Source of the DNA: Acholoe squamosa
Taxonomy: Eukaryota > Annelida > Polychaeta > Phyllodocida > Polynoidae
Assembly: GCA_949317995.1 (NCBI GenBank)
Contig: OX439037.1
Span: forward strand, 16,728,324 to 16,792,323
Reading direction: 5' to 3'
Length of the DNA stretch: 64,000 nucleotides
Shown here: piece by piece, positions 8,953-20,433 of the stretch
Layout: the number at the start of each line of letters is the position of its first letter
Position numbering within the stretch: position 1 is the stretch's first letter
Made by a program: the position numbers and the translations under genes
The notes under the pieces: generated by a model
What the model saw: the letters and a program-made list of their open reading frames with translations, nothing else
Told to the model about the DNA's origin: nothing
Database searches by the model: none

Positions 8953-11900
8953 GTTTGATAATTAGTTAGTAATGTGTTATTACTCACCTGTTTGATGGCT
9001 ACGTTTTCACCAGTACTTCTCTGCATGGAGACAGGTGAATGTGAATGGATCTGTCCGCACCATTTATACCATTTCTATCACCCAAGGGAAAAGAATGTTG
9101 GTGCACATTCCTCACTTCATCTGACACCCAGATAACTTTGTATTCTAAACTTTATTAACCCTTTACAGACGGCATGGTATATGTTACCTTGCACCATGAT
9201 GCACCAATGAAGCACAGCCGGTAATTCTCCAATGCTGAATATGTGCATCATGCCAACAAGTGCATCAAGCCAAGGGTATGATGCATTTTTGAAGTCCTGC
9301 CGAATCACTCCGGCTAAATCATTTTGTATGGATTATGTAGAAGATGTAAGAATGTGATAACTGATGTTGTCACTTCTTGAAAAGACCGCAAAATGCTTCC
9401 AGATTCATATCCCTTTGTTGCCTTTGGCACTATATTGGAGCATCATGCTGACTTTTATATTATGAGGAGGATTAGCCTATTTATGATTATGATAGATAAA
9501 TGTAGCCCCGGCAGTTTATGATAGGGTTTGGTCCATGCATCATAATACCAAATGCGGATGCTGTATATCAAATCAATGCGCATTCGTTTAAAGGGTTCAG
9601 TCAGGGTGGGGTTCTAAGGATATGAATTCATCCAAGCCTTGAGGGACAGACACGGGGAATTGTACTATATTTTTCAAACCATAAAGTTAAGATATCAATG
9701 TACATTAGGTTTCTCGTAACTTTTAGAGCAAAACCTAGTGGAATAGTTGTATTCCCATATGGCTGCACCACCCTTTCAGGTAATGTGCGAGGTGCTACCT
9801 TAGGAAAGATATCTGTCCCCGAGGATTGACTTGAAAGTAGTCCTCATACAACAAAGTATGTGCTTTCCATCCAGACTGTTAATCCTTTATTGGCCACACG
9901 ATGCCTCCTTGCTCGTCAAAACATAACAATGTGTGATCCCTCAGGAGGATTGCTGATGTCTAGTTTAAGGAATAGTCTCGGGCCAAGGCCATCGTGCCCC
10001 ACCCCCATCCCCCCCCTGTACCCCCCGTGTCGCCGTTAAGATACATTAATGCAAAACGTATCGACCCTAGAAGTGATAAGGTACACTGTCAGAAACAACT
10101 GTTGAATCCACAAGGGGTCCTTTTAAAAACTGAACGATGAATCACCGTAATTTCACAACAGGGAGCCAGTGTACAATCCCCAGGTGGCAGTGTGGTGGTA
10201 CAAGGAATCTCTATGAGAATCTCTGTTGGAATGATAGATCCTTCGTTATTTCGAAGACATTCATTTTACAGTGTATAGCGTGTCTTTGGTTTCTGCATAC
10301 TTTATCAACGCCTGGCTTTATGTGAGTATAATGCCCTTTTTGTTAGGTCTTTTGTTGACGATGTCTCTTTTATTAAACCTGTGAGGGTTGTCTGATAACT
10401 CCAAGTTCCTGTTCTTTTGTTGCCATAATGCACCATTTGTGCATCATGGTAGTTATATTCTTGCATCATAGCGACAAAATAGGAGTGTGCGAGTATCAGA
10501 GAGTTGGTATGATGCATGTATGCAGCCCTGATGCTCGCTCGCCTGTACTTTATTCATGCATCCCGAAGAACAAGATCATGCATTAAGACGTAAAGTATGA
10601 TTGGGCCATGAAATAATCACAAGGGTGTGGCACTCTGGTGATGAGCAATGATCGATGCATCTTCAGTATTCAAACTCTGAGAGATCTGCTGTCTGACTAA
10701 CCCCTCTTACGATAGCATTAGGCTGAAAGCGGCAAGTATAAAACAATATTGTTATTTTTTATTTGCTGCGTTCAATTTTGAGAAAGTGCTACTGCAGCAC
10801 CCCGTGTTCAGGATGCAGCTACAGTAGTGGTTATACTTTTAGCCCAATGCAGGTCTACATGAGGGGGAGGGGGGCTTTGCTACAGAAAAGCAACACTTCT
10901 CCCGCAACCGTCAGTATAGTGCAGTGTAGAAAATCCATAGGCTTCTAGATACCGGCATTTACTCATATCTTTATATTCCATCAATCAGAAGAGAAGCTAC
11001 AACATTTTAGATCGTTTTAGAAAGCCAAGACTATTATGACTATTATGTAAGCTGTTCCTTGCAGCGCACGTCAGCCACTGTTGTTCTCTCACTTTGTGTT
11101 TTGTCAACGTCAAGGTTCTAAAGGATAATCAAATCTGATATGTTTTATGTTACAGTGGCAGAATAGCTATAACGGAACATAATGTGGTAAGAACTAAAGG
11201 AAATGGTATACAAATAATTAGAATTGATGACTGACTCAATAGATTGTTGAACCTATTGTTTATTCAATTAGTATTCAAAAGTACATCTTCGCTTCAGAGG
11301 TTACTCGAGGTCATGTCCTTGGTAGATCTATGATCAGCCTATTTTCTTCATTTTCTTTTTTGCAGGGTGCTAGGCTAATCAGTCAGTTAGAAGAACACCC
11401 AGGTTTTCTCTATATAGTTTGATTACTGAGATATAATATCATAAATGTGGTGATATGATTAGTAAAGTTGATCTTATGATTTCACTTCAAATTGCAATAT
11501 CTCAGCACTCCCTGTATCAATTGCACTGATACAAAGTGCATATTGTAGTTAATATTTAGATTTGTTGGAATTTTGGCGGATAATGAATTTTGGAAGACAT
11601 TCTTTTTTGGTTACCATGGCAACCAAAACAATGTAAAATCGGCGTTTTTCATATATGTTGCCATGCTACCCAGCCGAAAGGGCCAATTATCAAAATACAC
11701 TAAAATTGCCATACCATTTTGTTGAGCATGGAAAAATATACAAAGTCAATTTTCACCAAAAAAATAATACCATTTAACATTTTTTCATGATTTTAGCCTA
11801 AATATTGATTAAATCTATGGAAAACTTTAGGGTAATTTCAGATTTTGTCTCAAGTTTGTAAAACAGCCATGCTAAAAGTATAAGAGATAGAGATTAACTA

Positions 11901-11981
11901 TTTGGATGTTGTGAAGAACCCAACTCAAGCTAGGTCTGACAAAAAAATGAAGAGTTTCAATGGATTTTGTGGAAGTTATAG
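8953..11981. other. Intergenic repeats, no gene seen
   Basis: Fragments of a family rich in TGATGCACCAATG and GATGCAT occur near 9130-9320 and 10430-10640. From about 10085 to 10300 there is a segment similar, in the same orientation, to 57530-57755; both contain GTTGAATC, a CCCCAGGTGG motif and ATCCTTCGTTATTT. The remainder is AT-rich with no frame resembling a known protein. Confidence 0.45.
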
Positions 11982-12232
11982 TTTATTTCATGTTGATATG
12001 CCCGAGATATTGACAGCCCATAGCTTTACCATTGCAGCTCCGTATCTCACACCCCCCGTGCGATAACCCGCGAAAATATCACACGCCGAGGTCACGTGAC
12101 CATTTGATGACGTCATAGCTCCAAGATGGCGATGTAAACAGTGCGCACGGGGAGTCATTCTGGTAAATTTGATTCTATTTATCTGATTTAGATGAAAATA
12201 ACATGATTTAGATGAAAATAACATGAAATAAA
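11982..12232 (-). mobile_element. 250-bp TIR module with CRE and YY1-like site (copy B)
   Basis: Bounded by TTTATTTCATGTT at 11982-11994 and its exact inverse at 12220-12232. Read on the - strand it repeats the motif order of copy A: CGCCATCTTGG, a perfect TGACGTCA (12108-12115), a GTCACGTGAC E-box palindrome, CGCGGGTTAT, and GGGCTGTCAATATC. A 20-base unit (GATTTAGATGAAAATAACAT) is tandemly doubled near its right end. It is inverted relative to copy A, about 4 kb away. Confidence 0.65.
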
Positions 12233-12242
12233 TGCAAAGGCG

Positions 12243-12375
12243 CACTCGTTTGAGGAATTACGATGGGTTTCTTCACTCGCAGCATTGTACCGTATCACAC
12301 TCCGCCCTTCGGGCGTCGTGCGATACGGTACAATGCTGCTCGTGAAGAAACCCATCGTAATTCCTCAAACTCGTG
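12243..12375. repeat. Long GC-rich hairpin (copy B of composite element)
   Basis: Arms of about 62 bases, nearly perfect, centred on CGCCCTTCGGGCG near 12309. Each arm contains TGAGGAATTACGATGGG, TTTCTTCAC and GCATTGTACCGTAT or their inverse. Position relative to module B mirrors hairpin A relative to module A, so hairpin and module appear to travel together. Confidence 0.8.
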
Positions 12376-12559
12376 AACCTTTGCTAATGTACTCAAAATC
12401 GGTCAAAAATTGGCAAAAATCGGCCAAACTACGCAATAATACGCAGTTGGTAAAGGAAGAGTTAAGCTGCAGCAGTTCACACAAAATCTCACTCTTATAG
12501 ATGTAATTACGGTATGTACTCCTCAGTGAGGAGTTACCAAGATCATTGTGACTATATCG

Positions 12560-13614
12560 CTAATATGAAGCGTAATGTCTTTTTCTCACCATTTTCCTCA
12601 TTTTTCTCACCACTGTTCCTTGTACTCGTGAGCAACATGGTGTGTTGTGATTTGTTAATATTCTTCTATTGTGACAAGTAAAAAGACGGATCAATGTTTG
12701 CCTAAATACTGATCCAGTCACACAGTACAACACAAAGTTAATGATGTGGTTAATGAGATAGGTTTTGTGCAGTACATAGTGGAAAGGAGAAGTCTTGATA
12801 GAATGTCCCTCTAAGGCATCGGAGAATGTCTCAATAATCCATAAGACTTCAACTGGAAAGGTAGTTGCCAGGAAAACAAAGCATACTGCAAACATTGTCT
12901 GGGTCAGGTTTTAAGTAATCACAGCATTTCTCACCTGCTAGCATGTTTGATGTGTCATTCTGAATTGAGTCTGTGAAGCAACTTTTCTAATCATTAAAAT
13001 GTTCAGGATACAAATTACACAGGTAGGCAAAAGGCTATAAAAATGTGAAACGCTGAATCTGAATATTGTCTGGGTAATTGAATTAGCCTGCTTATGAAAG
13101 CATATATATGGTGATGATCAACCTCATTGACAATACTATTAAATATAGATGGTATACCTATGAAAGAAATCACAATGATAACTACAAGAATTGAAGAAAT
13201 AATCTCCTTCTTGGTACAGTAAATGTGCACCCTCAATGGCCAGAATATAGCAATGGTTCGTTCAACTGAGATTAATACAATTATCCAGGAGGAAACCATT
13301 GAATTTGAAGAGGTATTAAGAAGGAAGGAGGAGAATAGTAGTGAACTGTTAATTTTGAAAAGGACAGATAGCAAAGTCAAATTGTCTGTGACAGTGAGAA
13401 TGAGGAGCAGGATCATGAAGACAGAAGTCTTCAGAAGTGACCCATACATTATCACAATGATGACAAGACTATTCAGTATTGTCCCTATTCCACATATCAC
13501 TGAGACGACAAAGTCATAGAATGTGAAGAAATCATCTGAGGGATATGAATATCCAGAGTCATTTCCAGTGATATTACTAATGAATTCAGCCAGTGTAACT
13601 GTGTGATTCTCCAT
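12560..13614 (-). pseudogene. Peptide-receptor-like GPCR pseudogene, nearly full length
   Basis: The first frame (13614-13015) encodes an N-terminus with NHT, NIT and NDS glycosylation sequons, TM1 (CGIGTILNSLVIIVIMYG), TM2, TM3 ending in VERTIAIFWPLRVH (an ERT in place of DRY), TM4 and the start of TM5. After FIAFCLPV the frame shifts by one base. The shifted frame continues with CILNILMIRKVASQTQFR (third loop), then two stop codons near 12956 and 12917, then TM6 (CFVFLATTFPVEVLWIIETF) and TM7 INFVLYCVTGSVF. The SINFVLYC-type TM7 is typical of FMRFamide/neuropeptide-like receptors. One frameshift plus two stops make it a pseudogene. Intronless, - strand, like its neighbours. Confidence 0.8.
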
Positions 13615-13760
13615 GATTCTACCCCTTTTTTCAATTAACTAACTTACTTTATATTTGATACTACTTTTTTCTATATTCCTACAGAATAACTGCAAATATT
13701 TTAAACACAATTATCCATAGAGTAAATGCTCTTTCTTGTCATATGTTCAACTATTCCCTC

Positions 13761-14487
13761 CCCAGGTAACAAAATGAGGCTGTTTTAACATTGAATTAGC
13801 GTCATTTCTGAGTAGAAAAAACGTTCAAAGATGGTTCAGCTTAACTCCAGTTCGTGGACTCAAATCAACATTGAATCAATGTTGAAACAACATTGATTTA
13901 ACACAAGAATTCTCATAAAAATATGGATTAGAATGACTTTGGATTAACCTTGAACGAACCTCGTGTTGATCCCTACTGTGCCTGTGCATTTGCATAGAAT
14001 ATTTACTTTGTTTTACTTTTCTGGTATATTTCATAGAATAGGATTAATTTCCCTCATCTCTTGATGCTGCAATGATACATAAGTCCCATTATGCAATGGG
14101 ACCATGTACCTCATATCTTAGAGGAGCAGCCTATTGATTCCATAAGGGATTACAGGGCATGAAAAAGTTTTACAAATTCTAAATGTTTCAATAAGGGTGT
14201 CCACCACACCATGGACCATAATGCAGGGAATATTTTCATTCATTTATAGCTATTTTTTCACCCACATATATCTAACCATGGGGTCTTGATGATGAGGTTG
14301 TTACATCTATTACATTAACATCTTTATGATATAGATTAGACATATACCTACAGATACTTCTTTGAAAAAACGTTTTCTTAAAAGACCATAAATCAATGTT
14401 GAAACAATGTTTTTTTTACAAATGTTAGTCCAACTAACCCTCAGTGAACGTTAATCAACGTCCACTGAACGTTTCTTGTTACCTGGG
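13761..14487. mobile_element. 727-bp TIR element (CCCAGGTAACAA ends)
   Basis: CCCAGGTAACAA at 13761-13772 is exactly inverted at 14476-14487. The interior near both ends carries ATTGAATCAATGTTG-like phrases (13872 and 14393) and AACGTTnAnCAACGT. No coding frame. A target-site duplication could not be made out. It sits just upstream of the GPCR pseudogene. Confidence 0.6.
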
Positions 14488-15455
14488 TCCTTTCCTTCAA
14501 GGGACTGAATTGCTGTCTTGTCAGATATAAAACTGTGGCTTTTGGAAATATTATGAACGCATTTGCTCATGTGTGTACACTATATCAAAATACTTAATAC
14601 AGATATTTGATATGGAGGTGCCATAAATCCTTGCATTTGAGGAGCTGCTTTTATATTAAATGAGCCCATGGCGGGCCTTGTGTGAAGTTGCTTGGTCAGG
14701 GTACATCTTATATGATAGGTAAACTTTTCATTTGATATGACAGTACAAAAATGCCCAAAATGTGACTCCAGATGTGCAACACAAGTATCAACTCAAGGTG
14801 TTTCACCAGATGTGCCTCACATTAGAGGCTTTTGTGGTATCTCTGTTTTGGTGCAGTATTGTGTGTGTGAATAATGGTTTTGTCTGGCTAGACAAGTAAG
14901 AATAAACACCAAGTACTGCTACTGCAAACTCTGCTCTGAATGATATTGACAATGCATATAGAAGGAAGACCTTTTATATTATTTACAAACCATTAACTAC
15001 AAATTGTACAGGTAGAAATGGTCAAATTTCAGGCAGGTTAACTTTGGTGAGATAAATTTTGAGAAAGGTTTATCAAGACTTGGTATGAAATGGCAAATAT
15101 CACTTAATTTGAAAATATTTATTATTGAAAAGATTCTATAGTAGAATTCTTGCATATACAACGTCCCTTATGAAACGTTATTGACTGCATCTGGAGTTTG
15201 GTCATATTAGTTCTAATTAATAGTGTACTAACCTTGCACCTTCATCAATCTGAATTCCTAGACCCTGGTATACTATAGATAATATATATTATTGCATTTA
15301 TTGGAATGAATGTTTAGATACCTCTCTGAATTGTTCATTATTTTGGGAAGCAGCTCATAAACCAGGCATTACAGGGAGTAAGATGTTATTGTTAAGTATG
15401 TTTCACGAACAATAGGAGGTCATGGTTGCAGAATTGATAACTCAAGGATTCTTAC
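14488..15455. other. No gene seen between GPCR copies
   Basis: AT-rich DNA without a supported reading frame, repeat or regulatory site. Confidence 0.4.
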
Positions 15456-16227
15456 CGTCCATCCTCAGTGGCCTGAATACAGCTATAGTCTGTTCAATTG
15501 AGATCAATACAAAACATTAAGAGAAACAATGGAGGTGGTATGGAGAAGGGCGATGACTATGTGTCATCATAAGAATGGCAGTGAAGCAAATATTTCTGAT
15601 TTTATAAAACTGTTTCTTGTACTGTTCGGCAGTTAGATGTGTTGAGATTCGTTGATACTCTCCTATTGTGGCAAGTAAAAAGCCGGACGAATGTCTGTAT
15701 AAAGATTGATCCAGTCACACAGTACAATACAAAGTTAATGCTATGGTTGATACGGTTTTGTACAATATATAGTGTGAGGAAGAAAAGCATTACTGGAATG
15801 TGATCCATAGGAATATTTGAATGTTTCAATTATCCAAACGACTTCAGATGGGAAGGTAGTTAACGTGAAAACAAAACATACTAAAGACATTGTTAGAGTC
15901 AAGTTTTTAGTTATCACAAAATTATTTGCCTGTTGGTATGTCTGATGCCTGTTTCTGAACTGTCTCTGTGAAATTACCTTTTTAAGCATCAAAATATTCA
16001 GAATACAAATTATGCAGGAGGGTATCAAAGTATAGAAAAGTTAAATATAGAACCTAAATCTATGTATAACAATGAGGACAAAACTGTTCAATATAGTTCC
16101 TATTCCACAGACTGCTAGGACGATGATGTCATTGAATTGCAAGAAGTGATTGGATATGAATGACTTGAGTAATTTTACGTGATACTATGAAGGAAGTTAT
16201 TGTCAAGTGCAACTGTATGGTTCTCCA
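15456..16227 (-). pseudogene. Second GPCR pseudogene, deleted and internally rearranged
   Basis: It starts with the same MENHTV N-terminus (ATG at about 16227) as the copy at 13614. The next ~60 codons contain a stop but still show VCGIGTILNS (TM1). TM2-TM5 are then missing and the sequence resumes at the end of TM5 in CIICILNILMLKK, runs through TM6 (CFVFTLTTFPSEVVWIIETF), shifts frame once, and ends with TM7 SINFVLYCVTG. A piece matching TM3 and the second loop (near 15456-15540, the IAIFWPLRV region) lies after the C-terminus, out of order. Deletion, frameshifts and displacement mark it as a pseudogene, presumably from tandem duplication with the 12560-13614 copy. Confidence 0.72.
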
Positions 16228-16937
16228 TGAATCTTTTCTCTCAGTTCTATCTTCCTAGTAAAACAATTAATTATAGTGCCCAAAGGAAAAGCTGAATCAT
16301 TCCCTGTGCCTTCTGTCACCCTCATACGTACTGGTTTACTGTCCTGTATGATGCAAATCTAAAATTATGTTGCATTAGAAGATGTCTTGGATACCCATGC
16401 TGATATGTGTACAGTCTGAAAAAGAACACGAGGTACCATATGAAAATGTAAATTGTGAGGACTTATGGTGTGCTCCACCCGATGCCCCTTGCAGGGTGCA
16501 CCTTATAAATCTGGTATTTATTCTATAGAGCATTACTGAAATGCCATTTTTTTGTTTTCCTTTGGTGCCTCATAAAGGTCTATCATCAGTTCAGGATAGG
16601 TATTATAGGCTAGATGTGAGATATATTATGTTTTACAGTAGTTCTGCTATTGATGCTGAAATCTGTGTGTAGACCATAATTTTTATTCGAGTGGCCAGCC
16701 AAGATGGTAAATAATTATCAGGTTCCATCTCTGCAAACTTTGGCCTAAATAAAATTGATAAGACATGCAGAAAGAAGACATTAAACACTGGACAAATATT
16801 CACAAGACATAGAAGTGTCTGTGATCGAAGATCATCCATGAGATTGCGAAGACATGACTTCTTTACAGGTCAATATCTTCCTAGCACACTCTGAAGGGTC
16901 GGCATGATGCACCAATGCCTCATGCTCACCACTGGGT
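16228..16937. other. No gene; short repeat fragment at right end
   Basis: Mostly AT-rich DNA. From about 16900 it becomes a TGATGCACCAATG-type dispersed repeat that leads directly into the minisatellite. Open frames present lack family motifs. Confidence 0.4.
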
Positions 16938-17783
16938 ATTACATGATGCTCTCCCACATCACCAGTTTTTAATGGTTAAAGAGTTGAGCGGTTGTGCATT
17001 TACATGTTGCACTCCCCCATCACCAGTTTTTAATGGTTAAAGAGTTGAGTGGTTCTGCATTTACATGTTGCACTCCCCCATCACCAGTTTTTAATGGTTA
17101 AAGAGTTGAGCGGTTGTGCATTTACATGTTGCACTCCCCCATCACCAGTTTTTAATGGTTAAAGAGTTGAGTGGTTCTGCATTTACATGTTGCACTCCCC
17201 CATCACCAGTTTTTAATGGTTAAAGAGTTGAGTGGTTCTGCATTTACATGTTGCACTCCCCCATCACCAGTTTTTAATGGTTAAAGAGTTGAGTGGTTCT
17301 GCATTTACATGTTGCACTCCCCCATCACCAGTTTTTAATGGTTAAAGAGTTGAGCAGTTGTGCATTTACATGTTGCACTCCCACATCACCAGTTTTTAAT
17401 GGTTAAAGAGTTGAGTGGTTCTGCATTTACATGTTGCACTCCCCCATCACCAGTTTTTAATGGTTAAAGAGTTGAGTGGTTCTGCATTTACATGTTGCAC
17501 TCCCCCATCACCAGTTTTTAATGGTTAAAGAGTTGAGCAGTTGTGCATTTACATGTTGCACTCCCCCATCACCAGTTTTTAATGGTTAAAGAGTTGAGTG
17601 GTTCTGCATTTACATGTTGCACTCCCCCATCACCAGTTTTTAATGGTTAAAGAGTTGAGTGGTTCTGCATTTACATGTTGCACTCCCCCATCACCAGTTA
17701 TTAATGGTTAAAGAGTTGAGTGGTTCTGCATTTACATGATGCTCTCCCACATCACCAGTTTTTAACGGTTAACTAAGCGGTTG
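16938..17783. repeat. 61-bp minisatellite, about 14 copies
   Basis: A unit of 61 bases (core CATCACCAGTTTTTAATGG, then AAAGAGTTGAG) repeats head to tail about 14 times with very few differences. Internal units read TGTTGCACTCCCCC. The first and last units instead read TGATGCTCTCCCAC, so the two end copies share variants absent from most of the interior. The array ends about 40 bases before the splice acceptor of the cassette exon at 17826. Confidence 0.95.
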
Positions 17784-17825
17784 TCAACCTTTTCACCCAT
17801 GATGATGATGTACTACAACTTTCAG

Positions 17826-17978
17826 GTCTCTAACTTCGGAGAGCGGGTCAGACCGGGCGGGCTCCACCTCTCCAGACAAGCTCGCTACTTCCGCGGAGTC
17901 TGCCCCCGGAACCGGAAGGAAGGGGTCACGTGACAAGTTTGGGTCACTTCTGGGAAAGCTGAAAGAGACAGATGAAGG
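17826..17978 (+). CDS. Internal cassette exon A of the multi-promoter gene (51 codons)
   Basis: The acceptor TACTACAACTTTCAG ends at 17825 and the donor GTAAGT starts at 17979. The open frame is phase 2 at both ends (153 bases), so it can be included or skipped without a frameshift. The peptide begins SLTSESGSDRAGS, is Ser/Thr/Pro-rich in the middle, and ends RKGSRDKFGSLLGKLKETDE. A stop at 17806-17808 with no ATG before the exon shows it is internal, so at least one promoter must lie further left. The ending resembles exon 20359-20433 (LGKLK-E/D-T). RKGS is a basophilic kinase consensus. The exon is CpG-rich. Codon splits match the six first exons downstream. Confidence 0.7.
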
Positions 17979-20358
17979 GTAAGTCAATTAGTGTAGTTAG
18001 TGGTAAGGTGATTTATGTCTTTTCCCAAAGGCCCTTTGCCACCTTATGGTTTGTTGTGTTCACGTGCCCAGGAGGGGCTAGCCGAAAAGGCAACTATAAG
18101 ATATAAAACCGGCGTCATAAAACCTGCACGTTAATGTCTTGCTAAATACATTTTCCTAAACTCATTTAGATAAAACGTATGCGTTGCTACGAACTTTAAC
18201 TTTGTTTTCTTTATGAAAAATTACTTGTCCATAAAAAGAATTTACAGGGGTTCTTCCTCGTTACCTTTTGGCAAGACTCTCCTGTTCAGGTGCACCTTTA
18301 ATGCGATTAATGTTCACCTTTCTGTAGGAACAAAGCGTGGATTCAGAAGGGGTGGCAAGGAAAATCTGAAGGGGGAAGGGACACAGGGGGGGTCCCCTGT
18401 CACATTTGCCATTTTTGAGAAACACGCCAAGGGTATATTTTCAAGGGGGTCTGGGGTATGCCTCTATAGAAAGACCATGTAATGCTAAAGTTAGAGGTTT
18501 ACCATCCAATAGTTACCTGCATAAAAGTAATACTATCTTTCTCAAAAACATGTGATCTATATCACAGAAACATTAGATCCGTCCTATGCCAAGTGTTTCG
18601 GTATAAGGACATTTGACATTGATGTTTATCAGCAGGAAATTAAAACAATAGAGGTAATAATGTTTACTGTAGGTCGACACTAAACTGACTGGATAACATA
18701 ACAAGCCTTGGGTAGTGAGCCTCTGTTATGATATGTCATGGATGAGTGGGCATCTGTATAGTATGTGTTCATACTTGGCTCATTAGTGGCACCTTGTGTC
18801 TACATAATACACTGCATACACTTAGACTCATAGTCCACTTGGCCTCTATTGAGCAGATGAGACATACCAAGCCTGTATAAGATCTAGTGATAGAGGCCTA
18901 GTGGACTATGGGTATTACCATAGTATATATAGCTGTTAGGGTAAGGGCCAGCTGGTGGAGCCCCCTTCTGTTATAGCCCTTACCTGCCCCAAACTGGTCA
19001 GGAACTTGACCAGCATTTCCCGCCACAGAGAAGAAGTGTTCTACGTCTAGGTTCCTTCTATTCTTACCTACTGGGAGCATTGATACCTAAATGGTATGTG
19101 TTATTCATTAGAGAAATAGGTAACATTACCCAGCATATGATTGACTCATCACTTTCCAGCAGGTCGTTTTAGTTGAAATTGCATCTTTAAGGTAGGACAA
19201 CCGTTATACTAGTCAGTTTGAATGCAGCAGAGCAGGGATGTATAGACATACTCGTGTCCGTGTAGGGGTAAGTACAATGATTTAATAAATGAGCTATCAT
19301 GAGTTTATGAATATTTTCTATACACTTTATTGCCCTTTTATAGCATTAAATATCTTTTAAATCATATAGGTTCAAGGTTATCATTTCCAGATTGAATGTA
19401 TCCACATTATCGACCTACTGGTATAAATGATTTACACCCCTACACAATGTTTCGGTAAGTTTTACATGTACAATGCATACAATGCTGGTCGGTGTTATGA
19501 CATACTAAAGTAAAGTTTTTAGCAAAAGATCAGAATAACATTTTAAATCAATATATTTTCACTCCATACTCACATCTTCCTCACATCTCTTAATTCTTAA
19601 TGCTATCTTCTTTTGATTTACTCCTTTTTTTATATTCCAGGCTTGATGCGGTATCATGCTGTGATCTGTTGCATATATACTTGACATCAATGAGCTGAAG
19701 GAAATGATGAATTAATAAAAGCTAAATGCTACCCCTCCCACTTTCATGATGAAAATTATAACTTACGTTTATTATAAACACTTTATAGAACAAAACACTT
19801 TCTCTGAACCCACTTTACGTTTAAACACACCTTTAGAAACACACTTTAGATATGACACACATTTGACATTGACACACTTTTTAACCCACTTTTGACAAAA
19901 GTGCACGGAGTGTGTTAGAAAATAAAGTGGGAAAAATATGCTGCAAATAAGCGTGTCATTAAGCGTCGAAGTTCAACTTTTCTTACAGTGTAGGGGGTGC
20001 ACAGCCGGGGTCCCGATTTCCTATAGTTAAGATTCATATGTAGCCTGGCCCATTCAGGGGGTCTGGGGGGGGGGGGCACGTGGCCCATATAGCCTCCCGC
20101 CTTAGACCCACTCCTGGTCCCTGGTGGCATTAGTGTAGGTTCAGGAGAGAAGTAGAAGTAGAGCTACTGCCAATTCACTGCTGCCATCTAGTGTCAAAAT
20201 CTGAAATGATGGCTCACTGCCGGTCTCTGACATAAGCGTGGGCGTAATGGGATGTAAAATGTGATATTATACTCTCGCGGGCAGGAAACTTTCTTTTTCT
20301 CCATTTTTTCCTATTTAGTTTTTGCGACTTGACCAATAAAGTGCCTCTTTTGTTTCAG
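17979..20358 (+). other. Intron between cassette exons; one inverted repeat
   Basis: No further exon was found with both splice sites in the right phase. A 21-base inverted repeat with a 40-base loop lies at 18829-18849 and 18890-18910 (core AGTCCACTTGGCCTCTAT). The open frame at 18213-18482 has no recognisable motif. A G-rich run is present near 20063. Confidence 0.5.
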
Positions 20359-20433
20359 AAGGGAAAGGTTAAAGTCAGTCCCAAAGATTGGTGGCTTCCT
20401 TGGGAAATTAAAGGACACAATTGAAGCTGAAAG
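20359..20433 (+). CDS. Internal cassette exon B of the multi-promoter gene (25 codons)
   Basis: A strong acceptor (CCTCTTTTGTTTCAG) ends at 20358 and the donor GTATGT begins at 20434. The 75-base exon is phase 2 at both ends. It encodes RERLKSVPKIGGFLGKLKD followed by TIEAE, whose IGGFLGKLKDT matches FGSLLGKLKET of the exon at 17826. The two exons therefore look like an ancient exon duplication and are in the same orientation and phase. No ATG is in frame within the exon, so it is internal. Host gene not identified. Confidence 0.72.

Noticed and set aside
18213..18482. 89-codon frame between the cassette exons
   Set aside because: No recognisable motif and no acceptor/donor pair in a fitting phase.
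19447..19454. Micro exon ATGTTTCG before GTAAGT, phase 2
   Set aside because: Two codons plus two bases; chance occurrence is likely.
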